Shown here piece by piece: positions 53,822-62,233 of a DNA stretch of 64,000 nt (position 1 is its first letter; the number at the start of each line of letters is the position of its first letter). This DNA comes from Boseongicola aestuarii. GTDB taxonomy: Bacteria > Pseudomonadota > Alphaproteobacteria > Rhodobacterales > Rhodobacteraceae. Under the pieces are notes generated by a model. That model worked only from the letters and a program-made list of their open reading frames with translations. It was not told the origin of the DNA and did no database searches. The stretch lies in the NCBI RefSeq assembly GCF_900184815.1, contig NZ_FXXQ01000005.1, forward strand, positions 124,001 through 188,000, in the 5' to 3' direction. Both the position numbers and the translations under genes were made by a program.

Positions 53822-54459
53822 CCAGCCGCCTCAATGAAAGCCTTGATCGCGGCAATGTCCTTGATGCCGGGGGCGCTTTCCACGCCCGATGACACATCGA
53901 CCTGCCGCGCCCCTGTCAGAGCAACCGCCTCGGCCACATTTTCGGGCGTCAGTCCGCCAGCCAGCATCCAGGGGCAGGCGAACCTCTGCCCGACCAGCAG
54001 GCGCCAATCGAACGCAAGCCCGTTGCCCCCCGGCAAATCGGCCCCCGCCGCAGGCTTGGCGTCGATCAGCACCTGATCGGCAACCTCGCCGTAGGCCCGC
54101 ACCGCATCAAGGTCGCCCTCCTGCGAAACACCAACCGCCTTCATCACCGGCAACCCAAAATGCGCGCGCACTTCGGCCACCCGCGCGACGTCCTCGTGTC
54201 CGTGAAGCTGCAACATGTCCAAACCGACGCCGCTGGTCAGCGCGTTCAGGAACGCGTCATCTGCATCCACGACCAAAGCCACCTTCGCAACACCGGGCGG
54301 CACGGCCAGCGACAAGGCAGCCCCTTGCGCGATCGTCACGTTGCGTGGCGATTTTGCGAAAAAGACAAAGCCCACATATGCCGCGCCAGCTTCGGCAGCG
54401 GCGACCACGGTTTCGCGCGTGGACAAGCCACAGATTTTGGTACGTGTTCGTCGTGTCAT
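53818..54459 (-). CDS. trpF: Phosphoribosylanthranilate isomerase
   Basis: The 213-residue TIM-barrel enzyme has the KICGL motif with the catalytic Cys near its start, [22 protein letters not shown], the catalytic Asp in [21 protein letters not shown], and [15 protein letters not shown] with the phosphate site. It performs the Amadori step of tryptophan synthesis. Its stop overlaps the GNAT start; trpB is not in the window. Confidence 0.96.
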   Translation of the reverse strand: MTRRTRTKICGLSTRETVVAAAEAGAAYVGFVFFAKSPRNVTIAQGAALSLAVPPGVAKVALVVDADDAFLNALTSGVGLDMLQLHGHEDVARVAEVRAHFGLPVMKAVGVSQEGDLDAVRAYGEVADQVLIDAKPAAGADLPGGNGLAFDWRLLVGQRFACPWMLAGGLTPENVAEAVALTGARQVDVSSGVESAPGIKDIAAIKAFIEAAG

Positions 54460-54485
54460 TTCAGGCGCTCAACCTCGGCAGGCGG

Positions 54486-54830
54486 TCATTTGCCCTCGAG
54501 CAAGGCCAATACGTCATCACCGGGTTTCTGCTTCTGCCCGGCCGCCCCAATGGCACGCTCCAACTCTACGCGTGAGCGGCGCTCCACCACAGCGTCTCGG
54601 CGATACTTGTGCTCGCGGATCCACTCCCAGACGAACCCAAGCACCACGCCGAACATGACCGCAATCAACAGGACCACGAACACGGGCAAGGTGATTTGCC
54701 ACGAAAACCCGAACAGCCCCGTCAGTTCCTCGGGCAGCAGCCGCAAGGTAATAGGCCCCCGGTTCGCGATTGCGACCGTCACCATGACGATCGCAAGCGC
54801 GGCCAGTATTGCATAGCGTAGATAGCGCAT
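54486..54830 (-). CDS. LapA-domain inner-membrane protein (DUF1049)
   Basis: The 114-residue product has two membrane helices (ILAALAIVMVTVAIAN and LPVFVVLLIAVMFGVVLGFV), then a charged region with WEWIREHKYRRDA, matching the LapA domain linked to lipopolysaccharide assembly in enterobacteria. Position between ihfB and trpF is typical of Rhodobacterales. It lies 13 bases after ihfB. Confidence 0.85.
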   Translation of the reverse strand: MRYLRYAILAALAIVMVTVAIANRGPITLRLLPEELTGLFGFSWQITLPVFVVLLIAVMFGVVLGFVWEWIREHKYRRDAVVERRSRVELERAIGAAGQKQKPGDDVLALLEGK

Positions 54831-54843
54831 AGACGCCTCTGTC

Positions 54844-55125
54844 CTATTTTCCGTTCAAACGGTCGCGAAGAAGTTTGCCGGTCTTGAAGAACGGCACGTG
54901 CTTTTCTTCCACCTGAACGCTTTCACCGGTGCGCGGGTTGCGGCCAGTGCGGGCATCCCGCTTCTTGACGGAAAACGCGCCAAAGCCGCGCAGCTCTACC
55001 CTGTCGCCGCGTGCCATGGCATCGATAATCTCGTCAAAGATCGTCGACACAATCCGTTCGACGTCGCGTTGATACAGGTGGGGATTTTCGTCTGCGATCT
55101 TTTGGACCAGTTCTGATCTGATCAT
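54844..55125 (-). CDS. ihfB: Integration host factor beta subunit
   Basis: The 93-residue DNA-bending protein starts [19 protein letters not shown] and has the histone-like signature [21 protein letters not shown], with the intercalating Pro in RNPRTG. It pairs with IhfA. Position just after rpsA is the usual one. AAGGGGG precedes the start. Confidence 0.96.
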   Translation of the reverse strand: MIRSELVQKIADENPHLYQRDVERIVSTIFDEIIDAMARGDRVELRGFGAFSVKKRDARTGRNPRTGESVQVEEKHVPFFKTGKLLRDRLNGK

Positions 55126-55394
55126 GTATCCCCCCTTGGGTTGTTTTGCATTGCTCCGCGTCTCTGGCGGACGCAGTAGGTAAAGAGACTATAGGCGCAA
55201 ACCGCAGCAGAAAAAACCAATATGGCATCTCATTTGCGCCGAAAATTTGCTCTATCGCCCTGAAAAACGTGGGAAAACGCGAACCAGCCGTGATTTCGGC
55301 GGGTTCGAAAATTGCGCGGGCGTTTTTTCTGCTCCGCGGCGGGGGATGCGATTCGTGCCGGATTCCGCGTCAGTCGACGCCCCGACAGCCACCC
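55126..55394. other. Intergenic region ahead of ihfB
   Basis: No gene supported. It must contain the ihfB promoter: an AT-rich patch occurs near 55205-55260. Low-complexity GC-rich stretches near 55325-55380 may be part of a longer rpsA 3' untranslated region. Confidence 0.4.
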
Positions 55395-55432
55395 GGAAAA
55401 GCAAAAGGCCCGCGGTGAAAACCGCGGGCCCT
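55395..55432 (-). terminator. Rho-independent terminator after rpsA
   Basis: On the minus strand a strong stem ggcccgcggt / accgcgggcc (55407-55430) is followed by TTTTGCTTTT. It lies 25 bases beyond the rpsA stop. Confidence 0.88.
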
Positions 55433-55457
55433 TCCATCCCGAAAGCCGGGAACGTTC

Positions 55458-57137
55458 TTACTTGTCGTCGCCCTTCAAGGCCGCGCCAAGGATGTCGCCA
55501 AGCGAAGCGCCCGAGTCCGAGGAACCATACTGTTCAACGGCCTCTTTCTCTTCTGCAATCTCGCGGGCCTTGATCGACAGACCCAGACGGCGGGTCTTGG
55601 CGTCGACGTTGGTGACGCGCACGTCAACCTTGTCGCCTACCGCAAACCGGTCAGGGCGCTGTTCGGCACGATCACGAGACAGGTCGGAACGACGGATGAA
55701 CGACTTCATGCCTTCGTATTCGACCTCGACACCACCGTCTTCGATGGATGTCACGACAACAGTGATGATCGAGCCGCGCTTCACACCATCTACAACTTCG
55801 GTGAAGCTGTCATCCAGTGCCTTCACAGACAGCGAGATACGCTCTTTCTCGACGTCCACTTCGGTGACAACGGCCTGAACCGTGTCGCCCTTGCGGAAGT
55901 CCTGAATGGCGTCTTCGCCGCGCTGATCCCAGCTCAGGTCCGACAGGTGAACCATGCCGTCGATGTCGTTCTCAAGCCCGATGAACAGACCGAATTCGGT
56001 GATGTTCTTGACCTCGCCTTCGACATTCGTGCCGACAGGGTGCGTCTCCGCAAAGACTTCCCATGGGTTACGCTGTGTCTGCTTCAGACCAAGCGATACA
56101 CGGCGCTTTGCACTGTCGATTTCCAGAACCATGACTTCGACTTCCTGAGACGTCGACACGATCTTGCCGGGATGGACGTTCTTCTTCGTCCAGGACATTT
56201 CGGAAACGTGAACCAGACCTTCGACACCGGCTTCCAGCTCAACGAACGCACCGTAATCGGTGATGTTCGTCACGCGGCCCTGATGCGTTGTGCCAAGCGC
56301 GTATTTCGCTTCGACCGCATCCCATGGATCGTCCTGAAGCTGCTTCATGCCAAGGCTGATGCGGTGGGTATCTTTGTTGATCTTGATGATCTGAACCTTC
56401 ACCGTCTCGCCAATCTGTACGATCTCGGATGGGTGGTTCACACGACGCCATGCCATGTCCGTGACGTGCAACAGACCGTCGACACCGCCCAGATCTACGA
56501 ACGCACCGTACTCGGTGATGTTCTTGACCACACCGTCGACGGCATCGCCCTCGGTGATGTTCGCAATGACTTCAGCACGCTGTTCGGCGCGGCTTTCTTC
56601 AAGGATCGCACGACGCGAGACAACGATGTTGCCACGACGACGGTCCATTTTCAGGATTTGGAACGGCTGCTTCAGACCCATCAACGGGCCAGCGTCGCGC
56701 ACAGGACGGACGTCCACCTGGCTGCCGGGAAGGAACGCAACCGCGCCGCCCAGATCGACCGTGAAGCCGCCCTTGACGCGACCGAAGATAGCACCTTCGA
56801 CCTTGGTTTCGTCGGCATATGCCTTTTCCAGCTTGTCCCATGCAGCTTCGCGGCGGGCTTTGTCGCGGCTGATCGACGCTTCACCACGCGCGTTTTCGAC
56901 ACGGTCAAGGAACACCTCGACCTCGTCACCAACTGCGATTTCTGGGGCTTCACCGGGGTTGGCGAATTCTTTCAGTTCAACGCGGCCTTCCATTTTGTAG
57001 CCGACGTCGATGATGGCTTGGCCCGCTTCGATTGCGATGACTTTGCCTTTGACGACAGACCCTTCGTCGGGTGTGTCCATTTCGAAGCTTTCTGAAAGGA
57101 GGGCTTCGAATTCCTCCATAGTTGCTTTAGCGCACAT
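55458..57137 (-). CDS. rpsA: 30S ribosomal protein S1
   Basis: The 559-residue protein contains six S1 repeats: VVKGKVIAIEAGQAIIDVGY, GAIFGRVKGGFTVDLGG, DGVVKNITEYGAFVDLGGVD, GRVTNITDYGAFVELEAGVE, GEVKNITEFGLFIGLE and ITVVVTSIEDGGVEVEYEG, covering most of the chain. S1 binds mRNA and is needed for initiation on most transcripts. The start at 57137 has TAGGAAA upstream. The usual partner cmk is not adjacent here, being ~3 kb away on the same strand. Confidence 0.97.
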   Translation of the reverse strand: MCAKATMEEFEALLSESFEMDTPDEGSVVKGKVIAIEAGQAIIDVGYKMEGRVELKEFANPGEAPEIAVGDEVEVFLDRVENARGEASISRDKARREAAWDKLEKAYADETKVEGAIFGRVKGGFTVDLGGAVAFLPGSQVDVRPVRDAGPLMGLKQPFQILKMDRRRGNIVVSRRAILEESRAEQRAEVIANITEGDAVDGVVKNITEYGAFVDLGGVDGLLHVTDMAWRRVNHPSEIVQIGETVKVQIIKINKDTHRISLGMKQLQDDPWDAVEAKYALGTTHQGRVTNITDYGAFVELEAGVEGLVHVSEMSWTKKNVHPGKIVSTSQEVEVMVLEIDSAKRRVSLGLKQTQRNPWEVFAETHPVGTNVEGEVKNITEFGLFIGLENDIDGMVHLSDLSWDQRGEDAIQDFRKGDTVQAVVTEVDVEKERISLSVKALDDSFTEVVDGVKRGSIITVVVTSIEDGGVEVEYEGMKSFIRRSDLSRDRAEQRPDRFAVGDKVDVRVTNVDAKTRRLGLSIKAREIAEEKEAVEQYGSSDSGASLGDILGAALKGDDK

Positions 57138-57252
57138 GCGTTTTTCGTTTCCTATCTACGGTTTTGTCTGGCCGCGCGGTTGTCTCCGCCGGTCTTGGTT
57201 CATGCCCACCTTGGGTGAGACGGTTTGGTCTGCGGTTGCTCCGCGTAAACGC

Positions 57253-57281
57253 AAAATAGAAGGGCCGGCGGTAACCGACCC
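57253..57281 (-). terminator. Rho-independent terminator after the 43-codon gene
   Basis: On the minus strand gggtcgg-ttaccg-ccggccc forms a 7-bp stem (one G-U pair) followed by TTCTATTTT. It starts 3 bases after the stop of the small upstream frame, which supports that frame as a real gene. Confidence 0.6.
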
Positions 57282-57284
57282 TAC

Positions 57285-57416
57285 TCAAGTCTCTGCGCTC
57301 ACGATTGTAACCACCGCTTTGACGCGCGCTTCATAGGGCGATTGGCCCTGTAACGCAAGCCTTTCAGCGACTTCGCGGCCGATATGCGCCTGCAACCCCG
57401 CCACCGACCAAGGCAC
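57285..57416 (-). CDS. Small hypothetical protein (43 aa)
   Basis: From a GTG at 57416 (GAAGG upstream) the frame reads MPWSVAGLQAHIGREVAERL then ALQGQSPYEA and ends VVTIVSAET. It is followed by a terminator hairpin. No family recognised. Because it lies just upstream of rpsA on the same strand and is compact, it could be a small peptide gene or part of a leader. Confidence 0.4.
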   Translation of the reverse strand: MPWSVAGLQAHIGREVAERLALQGQSPYEARVKAVVTIVSAET

Positions 57417-57578
57417 CTGCCTTCGCTTTACTTATCTGAAAACATACAAAATCCCGATTCCGAGCGATGCGGCCCATACTGTATACCATAGAACACACTG
57501 AAAACATGGAGATAATTCCTTGAAAGCGGTCATTCTCCGCCTATTTGCACCACTACGAAAACAGGAGACCGCAATCCC

Positions 57579-57758
57579 ATGCCGAAGCCGAACACGAAGT
57601 TTGAACTCGACGTCGAAGATCTCGACCTGATCGAGACCGCGCTGCACAAAGCCAAGCGCGACCAAGACATCGACAAACGCCGGATCCACGATCTTCTGGG
57701 CCGTCTGCACAATCAAAAGGTCTTCTTCCGCCCTCGCGGCACCTACGTCGGCGGCTAG
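57579..57758 (+). CDS. Small conserved-looking hypothetical protein (59 aa)
   Basis: The ATG at 57579 has AGGAGA upstream. The product is short and charged (starts MPKPNTKFELDVEDLDLIET, with a helical middle and ending RGTYVGG). It appears a real gene by ribosome site and codon use. Function unknown; it is convergent with the LysR gene (stops 1 base apart). Confidence 0.6.
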   Translation: MPKPNTKFELDVEDLDLIETALHKAKRDQDIDKRRIHDLLGRLHNQKVFFRPRGTYVGG

Positions 57759-57759
57759 G

Positions 57760-58677
57760 TCACTGCGCCAACGCCGCCACGCGTTCCGTGTAGGCCTGCA
57801 AATGCGTCACCAGATGGTCGACCACCAGATGCACGGGGCTATCCGGCCCCACATTTGCAGGCCAAACCGCATAAAGCTCCACCGGGTTCAGCACCAGATC
57901 CGGCAACAGCCTCACCAGGCGCCCTTCGCTCACCGGACCAATCAGGTCGCAGCGCACAGACGCGAACACCCCAAATCCGGCTTCACAGAACGCCGCGCCC
58001 ATAATGACCGAATCCATCGTGACCCGCACCGGCATGTCCGGCACGGACTCCGACGGTTCCGCCAACACCACCTTCGGCACCGCGCCTTCCGGGCTCTCGA
58101 TCCAGTCCCATCCCGCAATGTCGTCCAAACTCTGTGGCATCCCGCGCTCGGCCACATACGCAGCACTCGCCACCAACCAGACCTCGTCGCGATATACTCT
58201 GCGCGCCTTGTACGGCGAATCCGCCAGACCCCGAAACCCGCCCCGGATCGCAAGATCATAATGCGACCCCTCAAGATCGACGAGGGTATCCCCGAAGTGC
58301 AGCGTCAGGTGCAGCTTTGGAAACTGCGCAACCATCGCGACGTGAAATCCCTGAAAGAGCGGATGCGCCGACCCTGACGGCATGGTGATCCTCAGACGTC
58401 CCTCGGGTTGCTCCCGCCGCCGCGACATCGCCCCCAGTCCTGCCTCCGCCGCGTCCGTCATCCGCCGCGCGCTCTCCAGCAACTCCGACCCTGCATCCGT
58501 CAGCGATATCCGTCGGGTCGTGCGATAGAGCAGCGCAAAGCCAAGATGATCCTCCAACTGACTCACATGATGGCTAACCACTGAAGGCGACAGCCCCAGC
58601 TTCTTCGCTGCCCCCCGAAACGAGCCGGCGTCTATCACGGCCTTGAAAACGGCCATTCTATGCATCTGATCCAACAT
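57760..58677 (-). CDS. LysR-family transcriptional regulator
   Basis: The 305-residue protein has the N-terminal HTH (VFKAVIDAGSFRGAAKKLGL then SPSVVSHHVSQLE) and the LTTR effector fold (LRITMPSGSAHPLF). It is divergent from the small protein gene at 58778, which is a candidate target by the usual LysR arrangement. Codons near the start (MLDQMHRMAVF) contain several ATGs; 58677 is the outermost. Confidence 0.93.
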   Translation of the reverse strand: MLDQMHRMAVFKAVIDAGSFRGAAKKLGLSPSVVSHHVSQLEDHLGFALLYRTTRRISLTDAGSELLESARRMTDAAEAGLGAMSRRREQPEGRLRITMPSGSAHPLFQGFHVAMVAQFPKLHLTLHFGDTLVDLEGSHYDLAIRGGFRGLADSPYKARRVYRDEVWLVASAAYVAERGMPQSLDDIAGWDWIESPEGAVPKVVLAEPSESVPDMPVRVTMDSVIMGAAFCEAGFGVFASVRCDLIGPVSEGRLVRLLPDLVLNPVELYAVWPANVGPDSPVHLVVDHLVTHLQAYTERVAALAQ

Positions 58678-58777
58678 TGTGCGATCTCATAGAACAATAA
58701 AACACAGAAATCACGGATTATCTCGCAATACCTCATGCTGCAATGTGAAATCACCACATCAACAGCAAGGACACACC

Positions 58778-59038
58778 ATGACCCGCATGATCTCAATCGC
58801 CCGCATCGACCCCAGCAAAAAGCGCGAAGACTGGATCGCTGAACACGACGCCAAGTTCGGCCAATACGCCACCATCGCCGGTGCCTTCGCCCATCCCGAA
58901 GACAAGAACCAAATTGCCGTCGTGATGAATGTCACCGACCTCGACGGCCTACGCGCCGCCTCCCGCTCCGCCGACGGCGACACCTTCATGCGCGAGCGCG
59001 GCTTCATCGAACAACTAGACTACTTCCTCGAGGCCTGA
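58778..59038 (+). CDS. Small alpha/beta protein (86 aa)
   Basis: The ATG at 58778 (GCAAGGA upstream) gives 86 residues, MTRMISIARIDPSKKREDWI then AEHDAKFGQY, with a ferredoxin-like alternation and IAVVMNVTDLDGLRAASRS. It resembles dimeric alpha/beta-barrel proteins of the antibiotic biosynthesis monooxygenase type in layout, but the match is weak. Divergent from a LysR gene and followed by a short frame after 3 bases. Confidence 0.65.
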   Translation: MTRMISIARIDPSKKREDWIAEHDAKFGQYATIAGAFAHPEDKNQIAVVMNVTDLDGLRAASRSADGDTFMRERGFIEQLDYFLEA

Positions 59039-59041
59039 TCC

Positions 59042-59188
59042 ATGCGCCTCACAAAACTCATCATCCGCCTTATCGACGGTACCCCGGCCCCGCGCCCCAC
59101 AAAGTCCACCGACGATCTCCTCATCGACTTCGTCTGCTCCCAGCAAGACCTGCCGTTCTTCATGTATCCGCCGATCAGCCGGCGCTAA
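59042..59188 (+). CDS. Small hypothetical protein (48 aa)
   Basis: The frame begins 3 bases after the previous stop (MRLTKLIIRLIDGTPAPRPT) and ends DLPFFMYPPISRR. Tight spacing suggests co-translation. No family recognised. Confidence 0.45.
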   Translation: MRLTKLIIRLIDGTPAPRPTKSTDDLLIDFVCSQQDLPFFMYPPISRR

Positions 59189-59193
59189 AACGC

Positions 59194-59224
59194 AAAACGC
59201 CCGGAGCCAGACCAGCTCCGGGCG
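59194..59224 (-). terminator. Terminator of the aldo/keto reductase unit
   Basis: Stem cgcccggagc/gctccgggcg (59198-59207 with 59215-59224); on the minus strand it is followed by TTTTGCG, so it suits leftward transcription, with weaker use for the plus-strand small genes. Confidence 0.7.
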
Positions 59225-59249
59225 CATTCAGATAGAAAGGCGACAGGTC

Positions 59250-60245
59250 TCAGCCATACTTCTCCGGCCCGACCCACTGCGTCTCGTTGTACCGATCCCC
59301 GTGCGCCCACCCGAGAGGCAGCGCCGCCTCGATCGCCTGAACCTGCGTCTCCGACAAATCCAACTCCGCCCCCCGGATCAACTCCGCCAGATGCGGCACC
59401 GATTTGGTCCCCGGAATGGGCACCACATGGTCACCCTTCGCCCGGCACCACGCCACAGCCAAAGCCGCCGCCGGCTCCCCCATCTCGCGCGCCAAGGCCA
59501 GAAACGGCTTCACCGCCTCCAGATTCTTCGAATAATTCGGCTCCATGAAACGCGGATTGCCATTGAGGAACGGAATGCCCTCCAAGGCCTCGCGCGTGAA
59601 CGGCGCATCCGTCAGAAACGACCGCCCCACCGGCGAAAACGCCACCAAGGTCACGCCTAACTCCGCACAGGTCTGCACCAGACCCATCTCACACACCCGC
59701 GTCGACAAGGAATACTCCGACTGCACAGCCGTCACCGGAAACTCAGCGTGCGCCTCGCGCAAGGAATTCGGCGCAATCTCGGAAAAGGCGATCCCCTTGA
59801 CTTTGCCCTTTTCAACCAACCGCCCAAGCGAACCCGCAACCTCCTCGATCGGAATGGCCGTCTCGCGACGATGCACATAAAACAGGTCAACGTAGTCAAT
59901 CCCAAGCCGCTTCAAAGACCCATCGAGCTCCGCCTCCAGGTAAGCGCCCTCGTTGTTGAACCGCCGACCCGGATCGCCCAGAATAATCCCCGCCTTGGTC
60001 GCGATCACCCAATTGTCGCGCATCCCCGGACGAGCCTTCAGCCACTCACCGCAAATCTCTTCCGAACGCCCCTCGCCATAAATATTCGCCGTGTCCAGAT
60101 GCGTCACACCGGCGTCATAACAGGCGTCCAACACCTCGTTCGACTTCTCCTGTGTGGTCCCGCCATAAGCCCCGGCAAAGGACATTGCTCCCAACCCAAA
60201 CTGCGTGATCTCTGGCCCGTTCACCCCAAGCGTCGTTGTCTTCAT
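59250..60245 (-). CDS. Aldo/keto reductase
   Basis: The 331-residue NADPH-dependent TIM-barrel enzyme has HLDTANIYGEGRSEEICGEW with the catalytic Asp and Tyr, VIATKAG (catalytic Lys), DLFYVHRRE (His) and a C-terminal VPIPGTKSVPHLAE at the cofactor site. It reduces aldehydes or ketones; substrate unknown. It overlaps cmk by 4 bases. Confidence 0.93.
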   Translation of the reverse strand: MKTTTLGVNGPEITQFGLGAMSFAGAYGGTTQEKSNEVLDACYDAGVTHLDTANIYGEGRSEEICGEWLKARPGMRDNWVIATKAGIILGDPGRRFNNEGAYLEAELDGSLKRLGIDYVDLFYVHRRETAIPIEEVAGSLGRLVEKGKVKGIAFSEIAPNSLREAHAEFPVTAVQSEYSLSTRVCEMGLVQTCAELGVTLVAFSPVGRSFLTDAPFTREALEGIPFLNGNPRFMEPNYSKNLEAVKPFLALAREMGEPAAALAVAWCRAKGDHVVPIPGTKSVPHLAELIRGAELDLSETQVQAIEAALPLGWAHGDRYNETQWVGPEKYG

Positions 60246-60865
60246 GTCCCTCGTCCCTGCAATCGCGCCTCGACCACAGCCACCGCCGCCGCCAAAGCAT
60301 CATCAATATCCATCTCGGATGTATCGATCTGAACCGCATCCTCCGCCGCCCGCATCGGCGCATCCTTGCGCCCCATATCGCGCGCATCCCGTTTCAGAAC
60401 CTCGTCCAGCACATCCTCGTAATCTGACGCCTGACCCGACGCGCGCAACTCCTCGAACCGCCGTCGCGCCCGCACCTCGGCACTGGCGGTGACATAAAGC
60501 TTCACCTCTGCGTCCGGGCAAATCACCGTTCCGATATCGCGCCCATCCAAAACCGCCCCACCGTCCCGACGCGCAAAATCGCGCTGAAACGCCACCAAAG
60601 CGTGTCGCACCTCAGGCACAGTCGCCACCCGAGACGCCAGCTCAGCCACGGCCTGCGTTCTCAAACCATCACGCGCCAAATCCTCAGGCCCGACAGCCCG
60701 CGCCGCCGCCTCAGGCGCCAACCCGGTTTCCAGAACCTTCCGCCCGGTCGCGCGATACAACAATCCGGTGTCCAGATGCGCAAATCCGAACCGCTCCGCC
60801 AGGCCACGCGAAATTGTGCCTTTCCCGGCAGCAGCAGGCCCATCAATCGCAACCGTAAAGCGCAA
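60242..60865 (-). CDS. cmk: Cytidylate kinase
   Basis: The 207-residue protein starts (TTG, 60865) as LRFTVAIDGPAAAGKGTISR, with the P-loop, then AHLDTGLLYRATGRKVLETG and the LDGRDIGTVICPDAEVKLYV segment with the CMP-binding Arg and Asp. It phosphorylates CMP/dCMP. The ATG at 60961 would add 32 residues that come from a hairpin repeat copy and are not kinase-like, so the TTG is preferred. An aldo/keto reductase overlaps its end. Confidence 0.93.
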   Translation of the reverse strand: MRFTVAIDGPAAAGKGTISRGLAERFGFAHLDTGLLYRATGRKVLETGLAPEAAARAVGPEDLARDGLRTQAVAELASRVATVPEVRHALVAFQRDFARRDGGAVLDGRDIGTVICPDAEVKLYVTASAEVRARRRFEELRASGQASDYEDVLDEVLKRDARDMGRKDAPMRAAEDAVQIDTSEMDIDDALAAAVAVVEARLQGRGT

Positions 60866-60877
60866 AATCCGACCAGC

Positions 60878-60931
60878 CCTTCTCTTGTTCAAAAAATATC
60901 CCAGGGGGTCGTGGGGGACAGCGTCCCCCAC
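60878..60931 (+). repeat. Interspersed hairpin repeat, copy C
   Basis: Degenerate box ccct-tctcttgttcaaaaaatatccc followed by the perfect hairpin gtgggggac-agc-gtcccccac (60911-60931). It lies between the cmk start and the metK stop and provides the false upstream extension of cmk. Confidence 0.65.
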
Positions 60932-60964
60932 CCACCGCGACGGGCCAAAGGCCCGGCGCAAAGC

Positions 60965-62146
60965 CTAGACCGCGCGCTTCAGCGCGTCCACCAGATCGGT
61001 CTTCTCCCAGGAAAACCCACCATCCGCTTCCGGCGCACGCCCGAAATGCCCATAGGCCGCCGTGCGCTGATAAATCGGCTTGTTCAGCTCCAGATGCTCG
61101 CGAATACCGCGCGGGCTCAGATCCATTGTCGCGCGCACAGCCTTCTCGATCCGCTCCGGCGCAACATCACCGGTCCCGAACGTATCTGCATAAACCGACA
61201 AAGGCTTCGAAACCCCGATCGCATAAGACAACTGAATGAGACACTTCTCGGCCATGCCTGCCGCGACGACGTTCTTGGCCAGATACCGCGCCGCATAAGC
61301 CGCCGAACGGTCCACCTTCGTCGGGTCCTTCCCCGAGAAGGCACCGCCGCCATGCGGCGCCGCGCCCCCGTATGTATCGACGATGATCTTGCGCCCGGTC
61401 AGCCCCGCGTCCCCGTCAGGACCGCCAATCACAAAGACACCCGTCGGATTGACCCACCACTCGGTGGCCTCCGTCAACCAACCATCCGGCAACACTTCCC
61501 GGATATAAGGCTCCACGATCGCGCGAATGTCCTCACTCGTCTGGCTCTCGTGTGCGTGCTGCGTCGACAAAACGATCGAGGTCACCTCAACCGGCTTGCC
61601 ATTCTCATAGCGCAGCGACAACTGGCTCTTCGCATCCGGGCGCAGCGTCGGCTCATCACCGGATTTGCGCGCTTCCGCCAGACGCTTCAAGATCGCGTGG
61701 GCATAGTGAATGGGTGCTGGCATCAACTCCGGCGTTTCCTTCACCGCATAGCCAAACATGATCCCCTGATCGCCCGCACCCTCGTCCTTGTTGCCCGAGG
61801 CATCCACACCCTGCGCGATATGCGCCGACTGGCGATGCAACAAATTGGTGACCTGACAGGTGGCGTGATGAAACTCGTCCTGCTCATAGCCGATATCGCG
61901 AATGCACTCGCGCGTGATCGCCTCGATCCGCCCGAGATACTCGTCCAGCCGCCCGGCATCGCTCAGACCCACCTCACCGCCGATCACCACCCGGTTCGTG
62001 GTCGCAAACGTCTCCGCCGCCACCCGCGCTTCCGGCTCCTCGGTCAAAAACGCATCCAGCACGGCGTCCGAAATGCGATCGCACACCTTATCGGGATGCC
62101 CCTCCGAGACGCTCTCGGACGTGAAGATATAGTTCTGGCGGTTCAT
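60965..62146 (-). CDS. metK: S-adenosylmethionine synthetase
   Basis: The 393-residue enzyme shows the methionine/ATP-site [19 protein letters not shown], the hallmark [13 protein letters not shown] and the P-loop-like [20 protein letters not shown]. It makes S-adenosylmethionine from methionine and ATP. The leader contains a SAM/SAH riboswitch that ends just before the ATG, so its translation is probably shut by SAM or SAH. Confidence 0.97.
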   Translation of the reverse strand: MNRQNYIFTSESVSEGHPDKVCDRISDAVLDAFLTEEPEARVAAETFATTNRVVIGGEVGLSDAGRLDEYLGRIEAITRECIRDIGYEQDEFHHATCQVTNLLHRQSAHIAQGVDASGNKDEGAGDQGIMFGYAVKETPELMPAPIHYAHAILKRLAEARKSGDEPTLRPDAKSQLSLRYENGKPVEVTSIVLSTQHAHESQTSEDIRAIVEPYIREVLPDGWLTEATEWWVNPTGVFVIGGPDGDAGLTGRKIIVDTYGGAAPHGGGAFSGKDPTKVDRSAAYAARYLAKNVVAAGMAEKCLIQLSYAIGVSKPLSVYADTFGTGDVAPERIEKAVRATMDLSPRGIREHLELNKPIYQRTAAYGHFGRAPEADGGFSWEKTDLVDALKRAV

Positions 62147-62152
62147 GGATCG

Positions 62153-62199
62153 TGCTCCGTTATGAGATTCAGCCTGTCACGTCAGGAAGCCGTTGTGAC
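62153..62199 (-). promoter_or_regulatory. SAM/SAH riboswitch upstream of metK
   Basis: The minus-strand leader has the stem arms GTCAC (62195-62199) and GTGAC (62176-62180) around the loop AACGGCTTCCTGAC, then ACGGAGCA ending 6 bases before the metK ATG. This matches the compact SAM/SAH riboswitch of Rhodobacterales metK genes, in which CTTCC pairs with the GGAG ribosome site as a pseudoknot when ligand is bound, blocking translation. Confidence 0.9.
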
Positions 62200-62213
62200 A
62201 GTGCACCCGCGTT

Positions 62214-62233
62214 AAAGCCTTCACGAAGGCTTT
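62214..62233 (-). terminator. Hairpin at the end of lnt
   Basis: The 8-bp stem AAAGCCTT-CGTG-AAGGCTTT overlaps the lnt stop codon; the T-run is only the stem end and is followed by AACG, so it may be a weak terminator separating lnt from metK. Confidence 0.4.

Noticed and set aside
60602-62215. 537-codon plus-strand frame opposite cmk and metK
   Set aside because: Antisense to two housekeeping genes and crosses the riboswitch; no plausible domain.
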